A DNA stretch of 64,000 nucleotides from assembly GCA_023333565.1 (NCBI GenBank), contig JAJKFH010003627.1, positions 8,413,501-8,477,500 of the forward strand. The letters run 5' to 3'. Of this stretch, positions 32,030-41,410 are shown piece by piece. A model generated the notes under the pieces. The model was not told where the DNA came from. It saw only the letters and a list, made by a program, of their open reading frames with translations, and did not search any database. Position 1 is the stretch's first letter. Every line of letters starts with the position of its first letter. This DNA comes from Puffinus mauretanicus (lineage: Eukaryota > Chordata > Aves > Procellariiformes > Procellariidae). Position numbers and translations under genes: made by a program.

Positions 32030-32760
32030 CTCTCCCGTTCCCCCATCAATCACCCACAACGGGGATGATGTGTTAATGTTTTTCCTATAGACAGACACAT
32101 TATGTTTCCACACTGCCTCTGCACACGCCGTGTTTACGCCCCTTCTCCCTCCGGGGAGTAAATCAAGCAAATTGATGCGAGCCATGATTAATTGTGTATC
32201 TCGGACCAATCTTTTACCGAGTCCCTCACACGGGCAGGTTGTTCCCCCCCTCTCCCTCCCCGACGAACAGGGGAGAGGAGACGGCGCTCCGCTCGCTCCC
32301 TCTCGTGCAGTTTGACGGATAGAGCCTGCCCGGGACGCGGCGAGATAAATTTGAAAGGCCTGCGCCGGGCTGTCAGCGTTAAAGATGATGAATGTGGGAG
32401 GTGAGGCGGGAGGGACCCGCCGAGCTCGGCGTAATGGATAGGGCTCCTCGGGAATGGATGCTCGCCCGGCGATTCTGCGTTAATCTCCGGGCTCCGCCGA
32501 GGTGCCGCCGACTGATAACAAGGAAATAGGAATGACAACAATTTTTAGCCGAGAGATTCTTCACAAAAATGCCAGCCTGCTGGAGGTCTGACAGGCCCTG
32601 ATTGAACGGGAGCGGGGAGGGGGGAGCCTGCGAGCACCTCTTGACTAACATGCAAAAGATGGATCATTTCATTCCCCCGCCTGACCATCCACATTTATTA
32701 TCATTTCCCTTAATTCTGCCTCGCTTAGATACCTGTCAGCACCGTTTCTCTTCCGAGGGC
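32030..32760. promoter_or_regulatory. Strong enhancer-like block containing a CpG island
   Basis: AT-rich arms surround a CpG-rich core. Left: CCATCAATCACCC, GTGTTAATG, GCAAATTGATGCGAGCC, ATGATTAATTGTG and GGACCAATC. Right: GCGTTAATCTCC, CTGATAACAAGG, GACAACAATTTTTAGCC (SOX-like), CATTTATTATC and CCCTTAATTC. This architecture fits a developmental enhancer kept free of methylation. No exon is identified. Confidence 0.6.
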
Positions 32761-33060
32761 CGGCTGATGGGATCTGAGCGGGGCCGGAACCCTGACCCTC
32801 CAGTGCGGGAAGCAGGAGCATCCCTGCTGCGGCAGGCAGCATCACGGACATGGCTGCCCTGCCCTCGGCTCCCCGGGACGGACGGGCAGATCGCCAGGAC
32901 AGGCTTTGCTCCCCGATACGGGCTCACGGCACGCCGCCGCGCCGGCACCTGCGTTCCTGGGCTTTCCCTGCCCGGGGGCAGGAGTCACGGTGGGATCCCC
33001 GCTCTCTCCTCCTCTGCCGGCAGAGCATTTTCTGTTTCCTCCGGCCGAGGCTTTCCAAGC
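32230..33060. promoter_or_regulatory. Intronic CpG island, undepleted core
   Basis: By hand count 32281-32520 holds 28 CpG in 240 bp with 66 C and 85 G, so observed/expected is about 1.2 at 63% G+C. CpG density stays high to about 33060 (for example 32881-32945, ending ACGCCGCCGCGCC). Lack of CpG decay implies an unmethylated germline state or strong constraint. Possible uses are an alternative RNF220 promoter, an enhancer-associated island or a non-coding RNA start. Confidence 0.6.
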
Positions 33061-34585
33061 CACCCCACAGTGACCACAAGGTCGGTCTCACATGCTGGGA
33101 GTGCTTTGCCAGGGCTCAGCCTTTGCTCACCCACCCGGGCACAACGGGCTGCTCCTGGCTGGAAAAGCCCCAGCTCCCCCACCACACCGTGTTTACGCCG
33201 ATAGCTTTGCCCAGGCTCAGCCAAACACCTCTCTGCATCGCGCTTTGCTCAAGCAGCGGGAAACCAGAGCTGGAGGAAGCCGAGTCAGGTCTCGTCTGGC
33301 CAGAGCACGGCGGGGTGGGATGCTGGTGCTGCTGCAGAAGCTTCAAGCCTTAGAGGGGCTCTTTGCTCCTGGCAGGAGACATCCCACCTCACTTTTTTAA
33401 GCTTTCTGCCGGAGCCTGTCATGGCCACAGCATCAGCATTGCTTGCTCCTGTGCGGTGCAGTGTCTCAGCTGGGCTCCAGTGACCCCCTGGCTGGTACCG
33501 CAGTGGGGACCGGAGGGGCTGGGAGGCATGTCCCTGCTCCTGGGTTGGGATGCACCAGGAGGAGGGAGCAGGCTGAGATGGCAGTGGGATGGGGAGAGGC
33601 TGATGCTGCCCTCCAGCTTCTCCTGGGACAAATCTCTGGATATAGTGTGGTCCCTGAGATACCTCCTGCCTAGGCGGACGGCGTCTGGCCCACCAGCCAT
33701 CATCTGGGTCCCTGGCCACCCTGGGGACTGCCTCACAGGGTGCTTGCCCAGGCGAAACTGCTGGGAAGGGCTCCTTCGACCACTGAGAGACGCTGAGGTC
33801 CAAGAAGAGCTGGCTGGAGCATGGTGTGGAGAGGACAAGGCTGTGAGGTGCCACCCCGTCACATCCCCAGCCCTCCTGGCCACGGCAAGAGGATGGGGCT
33901 TGCTGAGCCCCAGCACTGCAGCCGCAGGTACTGATAGCAGCCCTTTACCTGCTCTTTGCAGCCCAGAGGCCACAGCAGAGGGGCACAGCTGTGATGCTGA
34001 GGGAAGAGTGATAGCCTCTTTGGATCCAGCTGCACTGCATCAGGCGGAGAAAGAGAATCCCTGGAGGGAGAGTTTCCAAAGCCTCAAAGGCTGCACAGAG
34101 GAACCTGGAGGCGACAGCACGAGCTATGGCACCGACCATGAGGAGAGCCCCAGGGAAGCCAGGTAGGACAGGCACAGGAACGGGAGCACTGGAAGGCAGA
34201 GGCATGGTGAACACGCACCAGAGGGCTGTGACGGAGGGCAGCCTCCGCGGCACAACACGCAGCACCCTGAGGTCTACCTCCCATGTGCATGGGCTGTCCC
34301 CAGGTCACCTGAGCACTTGCAGCAGGAGCTTGGCCCTTCCAGGGTCCTTCATAGCCGCGTCAGAGCGATCAGGTGGGGAAATCACCATGTTCACCAGCAA
34401 ACACCCCAGCACGCCGGGCTGGGCAGCCGCAGCACGCATTTCTTCCTTGGGGTTAGGTGGGACATGGACACCAGACTGTCCTCAAATCCCGTCCCTTCTC
34501 GAGTGCTCCCGAGTTGACCTGCACCCTCTTCCTCTCCTCGCAGCCTCCTCTTCCCCTCCTCGTGTCTCTCCCTCTGTAGACAGCG
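33061..34585. other. GC-rich intronic stretch
   Basis: Long open frames (up to 267 codons, plus strand from 33363) lack family resemblance and are typical of stop-poor GC-rich DNA. No RNA gene or repeat recognised. Confidence 0.55.
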
Positions 34586-34875
34586 CTGGTTCCTTAATGA
34601 CCCTGATCATACAACTATTTTCTGGCCACACATAAATGCTTTCATTCCCCCCCCTCCTCACCCCTGACTGCCATCGCCGTATTAAAAAGCAACCCGCTGC
34701 TGGGAATACATTAGTGACTTGCAGCAGATCCTTCTTTGCAAGGATAATTACAAAAAATAGAGGGACAATAACTATTAATATTTTATTGCAGTATTTAATG
34801 AGCTAAAGCAAATCGTCTTGCACTCCACTGGAACGACATGCTTTGTCATTCTTACATTCCCTCCATCATTTTCCC
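34586..34875. promoter_or_regulatory. Enhancer-like block
   Basis: CCTTAATGACCCTGATCATAC, CTGCTGGGAATACATTAGTG, GGATAATTACAAAAAATAG, CTATTAATATTTTATTGC and GTATTTAATGAGC. AT-rich and repeat-free apart from a C8 spot. Confidence 0.45.
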
Positions 34876-35110
34876 CAGCTCCCCATCTGAGGAGCCCTCC
34901 CTGCTTTCAAGTCCTGCTCACTCAGTGCAATTTATATTTCCTCTAAGCTGCTTTTCTCCAACTTGAAAAACGACCTTGCTACTTTGGGGGCTGGTGCGCA
35001 ATCCCTGCCAGTGGTTCAGCCTCCAGACCCGTCCACTTATACAGAACCAGTCCCGGGGAAAGAGCAAAGATAAAGTCTTAGCAGAGAAAAGCTGCCCTTT
35101 CATCTCAGGT

Positions 35111-35163
35111 GTTTATTGTCTCCATTTCACATGCAAGGAAACGGCTTCCAGAGGTTAAAGAAG
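35111..35163 (+). mobile_element. MIR-like SINE fragment
   Basis: TTTATTGTCTCCATTTCACA followed by TGCAAGGAAACGGCTTCCAG and AGGTTAAAG lines up with the MIR core (TTATTATCCCCATTTTACAG, ATGAGGAAACTGAGGCTCAG, AGGTTAAG). It lies 60 bp left of a CpG island. Confidence 0.7.
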
Positions 35164-35224
35164 GAGTTTTAAAAGCACTTTGGGACTCGGAGGGACTTGT
35201 GTCCTTGCTTTTGAAAGCCCTGCA

Positions 35225-35520
35225 CGGCGCAGGTCACTCACAGCTGGAGGGGGAGTCGGCGGCTGAGCAGGGGCCAGAGACTCGCCCCGGCTGCCGGCCC
35301 CGTGCCCCGGCCGTGCCCGAGGGCAGCGGCACCGCTGTGCGCGCTCAAAGCCAGGGCCGGATCTTGCTCACCCTCGGGACGACGAGCGCGGCCGCTGCCA
35401 TCAATGGGCAGCGCCGGTTCCCCGTTCAATCAGCCGAGCTCGCTCGCAAGACCGCAGACCCGCAGGGAGGCGGCGGGGGAGCCCGGACCCCAGCGCCGGG
35501 CGCAGGCTTGCTCCCACCCC
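35225..35520. promoter_or_regulatory. Intronic CpG island
   Basis: By hand count 35221-35520 is 75% G+C with 36 CpG in 300 bp; observed/expected is about 0.85 (115 C, 110 G). This satisfies standard island criteria. No transcript start or exon can be proven. An alternative promoter or an orphan island are both possible. Confidence 0.6.
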
Positions 35521-35885
35521 GCAAACCCGCTGTGTGCTAACCCCTGCCCCGCTGCCAGCCCGTCGGGACACTGGGGATCTGTTTTGGAAGGCTCAGTGAG
35601 GCTAATCGCTCAGCTCCAGTTTGGGCTACCCTCCCTGGGAGCAGAGGATTTCAGGAGTGCTCTGTAAGGGACCCAGGATGCCAGGGCGGCCCCGCGCATC
35701 TGCACCTCTGCGCACCAGAGACCTCCCAGCATCACCCCCCCGCCGGGCGCGGACCCATGGCACGCACCCACCGGGCCTCCCCTGGGAAAACGCCAAGATG
35801 TCAGTGTCTGCTTTTGTATTTTCCTAAATTCCTTGATTCCTGCTTTTAGATCCATTCTGATACGGGGAAAAAATGCCATACAAAT
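35521..35885. other. GC-rich intronic stretch
   Basis: Nothing recognised between the CpG island and the AT-rich repeat cluster. Confidence 0.5.
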
Positions 35886-35889
35886 AGCT

Positions 35890-36040
35890 CTGTAGGCTCC
35901 TATATATTAGTTCTGTATAATATAATAGTTCTATATATAGAGAGAGTTATATATATGTATATAGTTCTATAGTTCCTATATGGAGTTTCTCTCTCTCTTT
36001 CTCTGAGCCTATATAATAGTTCTATAGGCTCCTTTAGGTA
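35890..36040. repeat. Degenerate TAGTTCTATA repeat cluster with hairpin
   Basis: TAGTTCT(A/G)TA recurs four times (about 35908, 35926, 35961, 36018) in TA-rich sequence with a CT-rich spacer. GAGCCTATA (36005-36013) and TATAGGCTC (36023-36031) are perfect inverted arms around a 9-nt loop. AGGCTCCT also recurs at both ends of the cluster. Confidence 0.75.
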
Positions 36041-37134
36041 AGTTCCAGTGGTCTGAATCCAAGGAAACTGTGCCCCGATCATTTAAACTCTTCCTAGTGC
36101 TCAAACGTCCCTCCCTCTCTGCTGCAAGTTCATTACTTTTGAAACCCACACCACTCCTCCGGGCTGCCCTGGCCTCCCAGGCAATGACCATTTGTGTCCC
36201 AGCCACCTCCTGGTCACCCCCCTCTGCGGGTAACGCAAGCTGGCAGGGGCAGGGCCCAAAAATACAGAGCACAGCACCTTCTGCAGGATGGCAATAACGC
36301 TGGAAAGAGCATTAGCGTAAAGCTCTGTCATCTTCTCAGTGTCACTTCATCCTGCCGTGCTGGCCGTGCCCCGAGCAGCAGGTTTAACCCACTGCAACAA
36401 GCAGATGCTCAAGGGAAAGGCAGTACCAGGCGGAGGGACACAAAGCCAAGCCGGTACGTTCATATATTTTTGTACCCCAACAGATAACGTTACCGTGTGC
36501 GCAACGCCGTGTCGCACGCAAGCCAAAGTCAATCAGGCTTCAAGAATGCAAGCAGCCCTTAAAAAGTATCCAACCCAAACAGATCTGAAACAAGATGATT
36601 TCATTTTAAAAGGACTCGGTAAGGTAAAATAAAAGTTAGAGTTGTTATTGGCACAATGACCTTTACCCATGAAAGTGTGAGTAACAGAATATCTTTCCCT
36701 GAAAAATACTAAAAATATCTTATGGATACACACATGCGTGTGCATATGCATATAAGTACCTATGTAATGTTCACTCAAACCACTCACGATGTGCTCAGAA
36801 CAAGGATAAAAAGGGAGATGGAGCCAAGAGGAGCAAAACACGGGAAGCAGCAGCATCGCCGGTAAAGCCAAGGGGGATGTTTTTGGCTGTTTCACCGGCT
36901 AAAAATCTGAGGCCAGGTGCTCAAGGGGGATCACTTTGCTGCTGATTTACATCAGCTGAGGGACCCAGCCAAGGAGTTCAAGCTGGTGGGACCCTACTAA
37001 CGTGTGCTCCAGCTCGTCATTGCGGTCGATAAGCAACCAAATAGCAGGAGGGTTCAAAACTCTTTCCCCGACCCTCCCTCGCAGATGGCTGGGCTAACGG
37101 GACAGGGGACGCGGGGAGCAGCTTCCTCGTCCTC
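36041..37134. other. Mixed intronic stretch
   Basis: AT-richer region 36580-36780 (GGTAAAATAAAAGTTAGAG, CTAAAAATATCTTATGG) and GTGTGCATATGCATATAAG. No exon or RNA gene recognised. Confidence 0.45.
36933..36970 (-). mobile_element. Ancient amniote repeat, short fragment
   Basis: CTGATTTACATCAGCTGAGG followed by GACCCAGCC resembles the family terminus GATTTACACCAGCTGAGGAT then CTGGCC, in minus orientation relative to 13937. Too short for certainty. Confidence 0.4.
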
Positions 37135-37560
37135 CAGAAATAAATAATCACTCCCCCAGCCTCTGCGAGCGGAGCAGAGATTTAATGTGCTGACAGCCTG
37201 CATTTTTTACCTTTAGTCAATACAAGAAAGGCCCCAAGACTATGATTCCCAACATCTGGATTCCATCAATATGTGATCTGTCATGATGTATCGGCATCCC
37301 CCCCTCTCTCCAGATTGAGCAATGCGGCTGGTTTTATTAATACGTCAAATACATTATCCGTGTAATACACTTGTCTGCCTCTGCCCTCCCGCTGCTCCCG
37401 CACAGCAGATTTGAATGTATGATGAATCAGTTTGCATTACACGTCTGTACGTCATAATTTGTCAGGATTAATAGAACTGTGTGCGTGGGGGGGGGGAGCG
37501 GGAGGGAGCGCGTCATGTGTGTTTAGTGCAGAGATGTCTGTATCACTTATTTATCTCTGC
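37135..37560. promoter_or_regulatory. Strong enhancer-like block
   Basis: GAAATAAATAATCACTCCC, GATTTAATGTGC, CCATCAATATGTGATCTGTC, GGTTTTATTAATACGTC, GTGTAATACACTTG, GTTTGCATTACACG (POU-like), GTCATAATTTG and GGATTAATAG. A G10 run lies at 37487-37496 in the GC-rich right part. Site density is among the highest in the window. Confidence 0.55.
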
Positions 37561-38095
37561 TCAGGCCGCTGAGTTCCCGGAAAACAGCGAGCGCAGCACG
37601 TCTGGGAATCGCTGAGCAACCCGGAGCGCTCCCGCAGGCGCAGCCCTGCCCACCGGCCGCTCCAGCTGCGCAGCCACGGGAAAAGAGGCGAGGGGGGTAT
37701 TTTGGGGGCCTCAGGTCCCTGCACGCCGCGTCAGGCACCAACACAAGAGACACAAGGAAGGTGACACAGGGCTCCTGGTCTTCCTGCCGGCTCTGCCGGA
37801 GCCTTGTTACATGACCCTGAAGCACGACTCCTTGCCTCAGTTTCCCTGTGCATGACATCTACCCTTGCCCTCACCACTGATTCCTTGCGTGACTTGAGGA
37901 AAGTAATTTATTTTCACTTTGCAATTGACTTTTGGTCTCAATTGCTTACAGGGAAAAGGTGCTGGGAGCTGGGAGCCATGTGCAGGTGATGTGCACGTCC
38001 AGAGCCAGAGCCAGCCGGTGCAAGCTACGCTCTTCCTAAGACCCAGTGAAACATGCCCAAGAAATGGGTCGGGGCTCAGCGGGAGGCACTGGTGC
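37561..38095. other. GC-rich intronic stretch with a MIR-like fragment
   Basis: Moderately CpG-rich at 37561-37680. No exon or RNA gene recognised. Confidence 0.5.
37801..37855 (-). mobile_element. MIR-like SINE fragment
   Basis: TTGCCTCAGTTTCCCTGTGC, preceded by a degraded copy of the TCACTTAACCTCTCTGAGCC part, matches MIR in minus orientation. Confidence 0.55.
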
Positions 38096-38255
38096 CGTCT
38101 CCCCTTTGCATACAGTACATTTGTTTGTAGCTCTGCAGCTGGACTTTGGTTTGCCCCTGTAAAACACCCATTTCAGCTATAAACTTTATTTACAGTATAT
38201 TACACAGGATTTAGTGGGACCCATAAAGACCAGAGAACAGAATTACCCGTGCCAT
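38096..38255. promoter_or_regulatory. Enhancer-like block
   Basis: CCCTTTGCATACAGTAC, TTTGTTTGTAGCTC, CTATAAACTTTATTTAC and GATTTAGTGGGACC in AT-rich sequence. Confidence 0.4.
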
Positions 38256-38880
38256 TGCTTCCCAGCGGCGACCCAGCAAGACCAGCGAAAGCAGCCTGCA
38301 CACGGGCATGTAGGCTTCTCCGCCGCATCGCCCAGAGAACCGCTACCTACGTCCCTCGGGGCCCCAGGGGCTGCCCACCCCAGGGTCTGACCCCCTGCCC
38401 ACAGCATCATGTTAGATGTCTCTCAGCTCGCTCCTAATGAGCTCGTACGTCCACCCAGGACAGCCCAGCGCCGCGCAGGGCTCCTGTCTTGTGTCCTGGA
38501 AGCAAGACAGCCCCGTTAGCACCGCTACGCTCCATCTCATTAGCACTGCCTCTCACCAGGGCTAATTATCCCGGCTGTTAGTTCGTCTCTCTCTGCCCAG
38601 CATGGCGTGGCCAAAAGGAGGAGGCGTGAGGTCTCCTCGCTGTTCTTGTGCCGGCTCCTTGCCCCGGCGCTGACAGTAACATGGCTGCGACCGCCAGCAT
38701 CCAGTCCGGATGGCTCCCGGCGAGGTGTGAAGCTGCCTATCCGGATGCACTGAAATCAGGGATTTGGGGATACGGAGCAGGGACCACCCGCCTCGGCATC
38801 TGTAGGAGCTGAAGTCAGGTCGGACGGGAGAGGGCGGTGAGCAGGTCTCAGTGTACCAACACACCGCCCCGCTGCCCCCC
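38256..38880. other. Mixed intronic stretch
   Basis: CTCCTAATGAGC, CTCATTAGCAC and GGGCTAATTATCC at 38431-38570 form a loose group of homeodomain-like cores in otherwise GC-rich DNA. No exon recognised. Confidence 0.45.
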
Positions 38881-38889
38881 ACGCTTCTC

Positions 38890-39120
38890 CAGCCCGTTCC
38901 AGTTCCACTGCATGAATAAAAGGTGGTAAGTGACCACCTTAAAGACCTGCACAGTCTAAATATAATGTCAGATATCAGCGTTATGGTTAAATATAAACTG
39001 TCTTGAGTGAAGAATGGTGATACTTTACAGTGTTGTCATTGCTGTTACTTTGCTTGTAGCGAAGCTCAGCAGAAATGTGGATTTAAAATACTCATCACGG
39101 TGCTGACGGCAGCATCTTGC
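38890..39120. promoter_or_regulatory. Enhancer-like block with inverted E2-box pair
   Basis: AAGGTGGT (38920-38927) and ACCACCTT (38933-38940) are perfect inverted arms with a 5-bp spacer, giving paired AGGTG/CACCT cores of the ZEB/SNAI type. CTAAATATAATGTC, GGTTAAATATAAACTG and GGATTTAAAATACTC follow. Confidence 0.45.
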
Positions 39121-39820
39121 CGCGGTAAGACCCCCTGCAAATGGCTCATGACCCCCTGCAGGGCGTGTACCCCACAGCAGAGCACCCCAAATCCCGCCTC
39201 CACATCAATGGGGTTTGGTAACCTCTAGGGACAAGGCTTGCCCCCTCTGCCCCTAACCATGGCCTGGCAAAGAGCCCCCGCTACCCAAAAATAGCGATGC
39301 TGTCCCACACCTTTCAGGGGGCTCTGCAGGGCACCTCTCGGCTGGCCCCACCACCCTGCTGAAAAGGTTTTGCTTGGGCAAGAAATGGGCTTCTCAACCA
39401 AAGCAAACAGGGAGTTTTTAATCAGAAAACTGAAAAACCCCCTATGATTTCCCCCTTTTTCTTCGCCCGAAGGGCTGGGGGAAGTCCTGGCTGAGCAACC
39501 TCTCCTACCTCCAAAACCCTGACCCTGCTGCAAGCCCCAAACCCACCCCCTCTGACGGTTCCTTGGGGGGGTCTCAACCTGCTCTTCTGTGTGGAAACAC
39601 AAGCCATGTCCCCAAGGGTCCCCAGGGGTTCCCAGGGGTCCCCAGGGCTTCCTTTGCTGGGGCCACCGCGCAGCCCATCCACGCCAGGACTGGTGCCACC
39701 CTCCCTCTGCTCTGCTCCAGGGGACGCCGTGGGTCCGTCCCCTTCCCGTGGCCGAGCCCTGTCCCCCTCCTACCCGTGCCGCTTCGCGAGCGCGGCTGGA
39801 GGACGTGACGTCAGGTTCCC
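39121..39820. other. GC-rich intronic stretch
   Basis: No exon or RNA gene. Contains the 10-bp tandem repeat at 39611-39650. Confidence 0.55.
39611..39650. repeat. 10-bp tandem repeat, four copies
   Basis: CCCAGGGGTC-type units repeat four times with exact 10-bp spacing. The unit is nearly self-complementary. Confidence 0.9.
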
Positions 39821-39824
39821 TTAA

Positions 39825-39970
39825 TGGGCAGCAGTCACCTCGCTTTAATAACAGCTCCCAGAAACAATTGTACATTTACAACCCAGCGAGCGAGCTTGGC
39901 ACGCTGAGCCCGCTCCCCTTCCAAGGCTTAATTTGATTTTGACATATTGGCTTGAGATTAAAGGGCTCTC
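39825..39970. promoter_or_regulatory. Enhancer-like block with SOX palindrome
   Basis: ACAATTGT at 39864-39871 is a palindromic pair of SOX-like cores. CTTTAATAACAGC and GGCTTAATTTGATTTTGAC flank it. Confidence 0.4.
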
Positions 39971-40035
39971 ATAAAAAAGAAAAAAAAAAACCAAAACACC
40001 AAAAAAAACCCAAACACACACACGCATCCAGCCCC
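39970..40035. repeat. A-rich/CA low-complexity
   Basis: AAAAAAGAAAAAAAAAACC and CCAAACACACACACGC; simple sequence. Confidence 0.8.
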
Positions 40036-40069
40036 CCCACTGCCCCCTTTTCAGGGCTCAAGCAAAAGT

Positions 40070-40205
40070 GCTAACACTGTAATATTTTAAGTAGAGAAAA
40101 TCCAAGTGTGCTTTACCCCCTGCTGGCTCTTATGCTGGGCTTATAAAAATTAAGTGGAAACCTACACAGCTGTAGGCTATAAATCCTTTGTCGCTAACAC
40201 AGCCA
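40070..40205. promoter_or_regulatory. Weak enhancer-like block
   Basis: CTGTAATATTTTAAG and CTTATAAAAATTAAGTGG precede CCTACA (40161-40166) and TGTAGG (40171-40176), inverted arms around CAGC. Confidence 0.35.
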
Positions 40206-40223
40206 GGCCTGGTACCTGCCTCC

Positions 40224-40250
40224 AAAAAAAAAAAAAAAAAAGAAAATAAA
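40224..40250. repeat. Poly-A run
   Basis: Homopolymer A tract followed by GAAAATAAA; no retroposed body identified. Confidence 0.8.
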
Positions 40251-40430
40251 TCCAAACTCCAAGGAGGAAGCGGCCGAAAGAGATGCACGGGGCTGGCCGG
40301 GCTGGGCAGGCTCGGGAGCGGCCGTCGGGGCCCTGGGGACGTCCCCGCGGCTGGGGACTGCGGGGGGGAGGAGCGGGGAAGGGGAGAAAGTGCCGGAGCA
40401 TCAGGGAGAGTACGGCAAAGCAGTAAGAGC
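40251..40430. other. CpG-rich segment
   Basis: Thirteen CpG in about 120 bp at 40265-40380 by hand count, followed by a G-rich stretch. Too short for a standard island. Confidence 0.45.
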
Positions 40431-40434
40431 CCTC

Positions 40435-40535
40435 TCGGCTGAAGATCAATTAGCATCAATTACTGACTTCATTTAATTGTCGTAGAAGATGAATTTGTCA
40501 TTTTTAGTCTGGAATTAATGGGAGACCTTCAACTT
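40435..40535. promoter_or_regulatory. Enhancer-like block with helically phased repeat
   Basis: ATCAATTA at 40445-40452 recurs at 40455-40462, exactly 10 bp later, followed by CATTTAATTG and GGAATTAATGG. Confidence 0.45.
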
Positions 40536-40642
40536 TCCCTTGGCAGCCCCAGCAGGTCACTGAGTATTTTTTTTCTCCTTTTGCACGGGGGAGAAACGTG
40601 GCAGCGGGGAGGAGAGGCGAGAGCCGCCAACGCTGCCCGGGT

Positions 40643-40708
40643 ACCCGTCCCCACCCATCCCCACCCGTCCCCGCCCATCGCCACCCATCCCCACCCACTG
40701 CCACCCCA
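40643..40708 (-). repeat. 10-bp C-rich minisatellite, G-quadruplex-prone
   Basis: Units of the form CC(A/G)CCC(A/G)TCC repeat with a 10-bp period about six times. The minus strand carries regular GGGTGGGGAT runs compatible with G-quadruplex formation. Confidence 0.9.
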
Positions 40709-40879
40709 AGCACGGCACCGCGCTGGCAGCCAGCCCCGGCAGCTGACCGGCACAAGCGGCGCGGCCGGTGCCCTGGCCAGCCCTCGTACCGTGCCCGGCA
40801 GCGCTGCCGCCACCACCTTTCTTGTTTTCTCTCTTTTTTTTTTTTTCTGGCACCTTCCACTTTTTCTCCCTTTTCCCGT

Positions 40880-41410
40880 TTTCCGCCAGAAATTAATTTT
40901 GCAGCCCAGGGCTGCGAAGTGTTTACATTTTCCCCAGCAAACAGGCGACAGTAAACAATGAACGCTCGCAGATGAAATTGAATTTATAACTGCATTATGG
41001 GGCCAGATAACGCCCTAAAATAATACAACGATAAGGAAATTCGATTTGATTGCCGCCGCGAATCAGCTTGGGCCCATCTGCAGCCGGGGCCTCCCGTAAT
41101 AATTTTAAATTGGGTTTGTAAACCTTATTTGTCCTTAAATATTTCTGTCATTTTTCATTGCTGGAGACAGATCCTTGGGCGTGAGGCAGCAGATTGGCCC
41201 CGCCGGAGCCGCACCGGTATGCAGGCGGAGGGCCGGCGCGGGTGCCCGGCGTGCCGAGCGGGCGCCGGGGCCGGCGGTGACAGCCGCTCGTCCTATCCAT
41301 CACCGTGTCGACAGCCAGGGAGGAATCTCGGGCAGAAATTGAGTTTGCCTCACAGGGGACAATTGAACAAATTAATAGACCATTAGCCAAGCGGTGACCT
41401 GAGAAATGAG
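40880..41410. promoter_or_regulatory. Strong enhancer-like block with FOX sites and a CpG core
   Basis: GAAATTAATTTTGC, TGTTTAC (40920-40926), CAGCAAACAGG and GTAAACA (40951-40957) give clustered forkhead-type cores. GAAATTGAATTTATAACTG, CCTAAAATAATAC, CGTAATAATTTTAAATTGGG, GTTTGTAAACC and GAACAAATTAATAGACC follow. A CpG-rich core separates the two AT-rich arms. Confidence 0.55.
41180..41310. promoter_or_regulatory. Short CpG island within the enhancer-like block
   Basis: By hand count about 20 CpG lie in 130 bp; the line 41221-41280 alone has 12. AT-rich homeodomain-site sequence flanks it closely on both sides. Confidence 0.5.

Noticed and set aside
33363..34166. 267-codon plus-strand open frame
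   Set aside because: Low-complexity composition and overlapping long frames on both strands point to chance openness.
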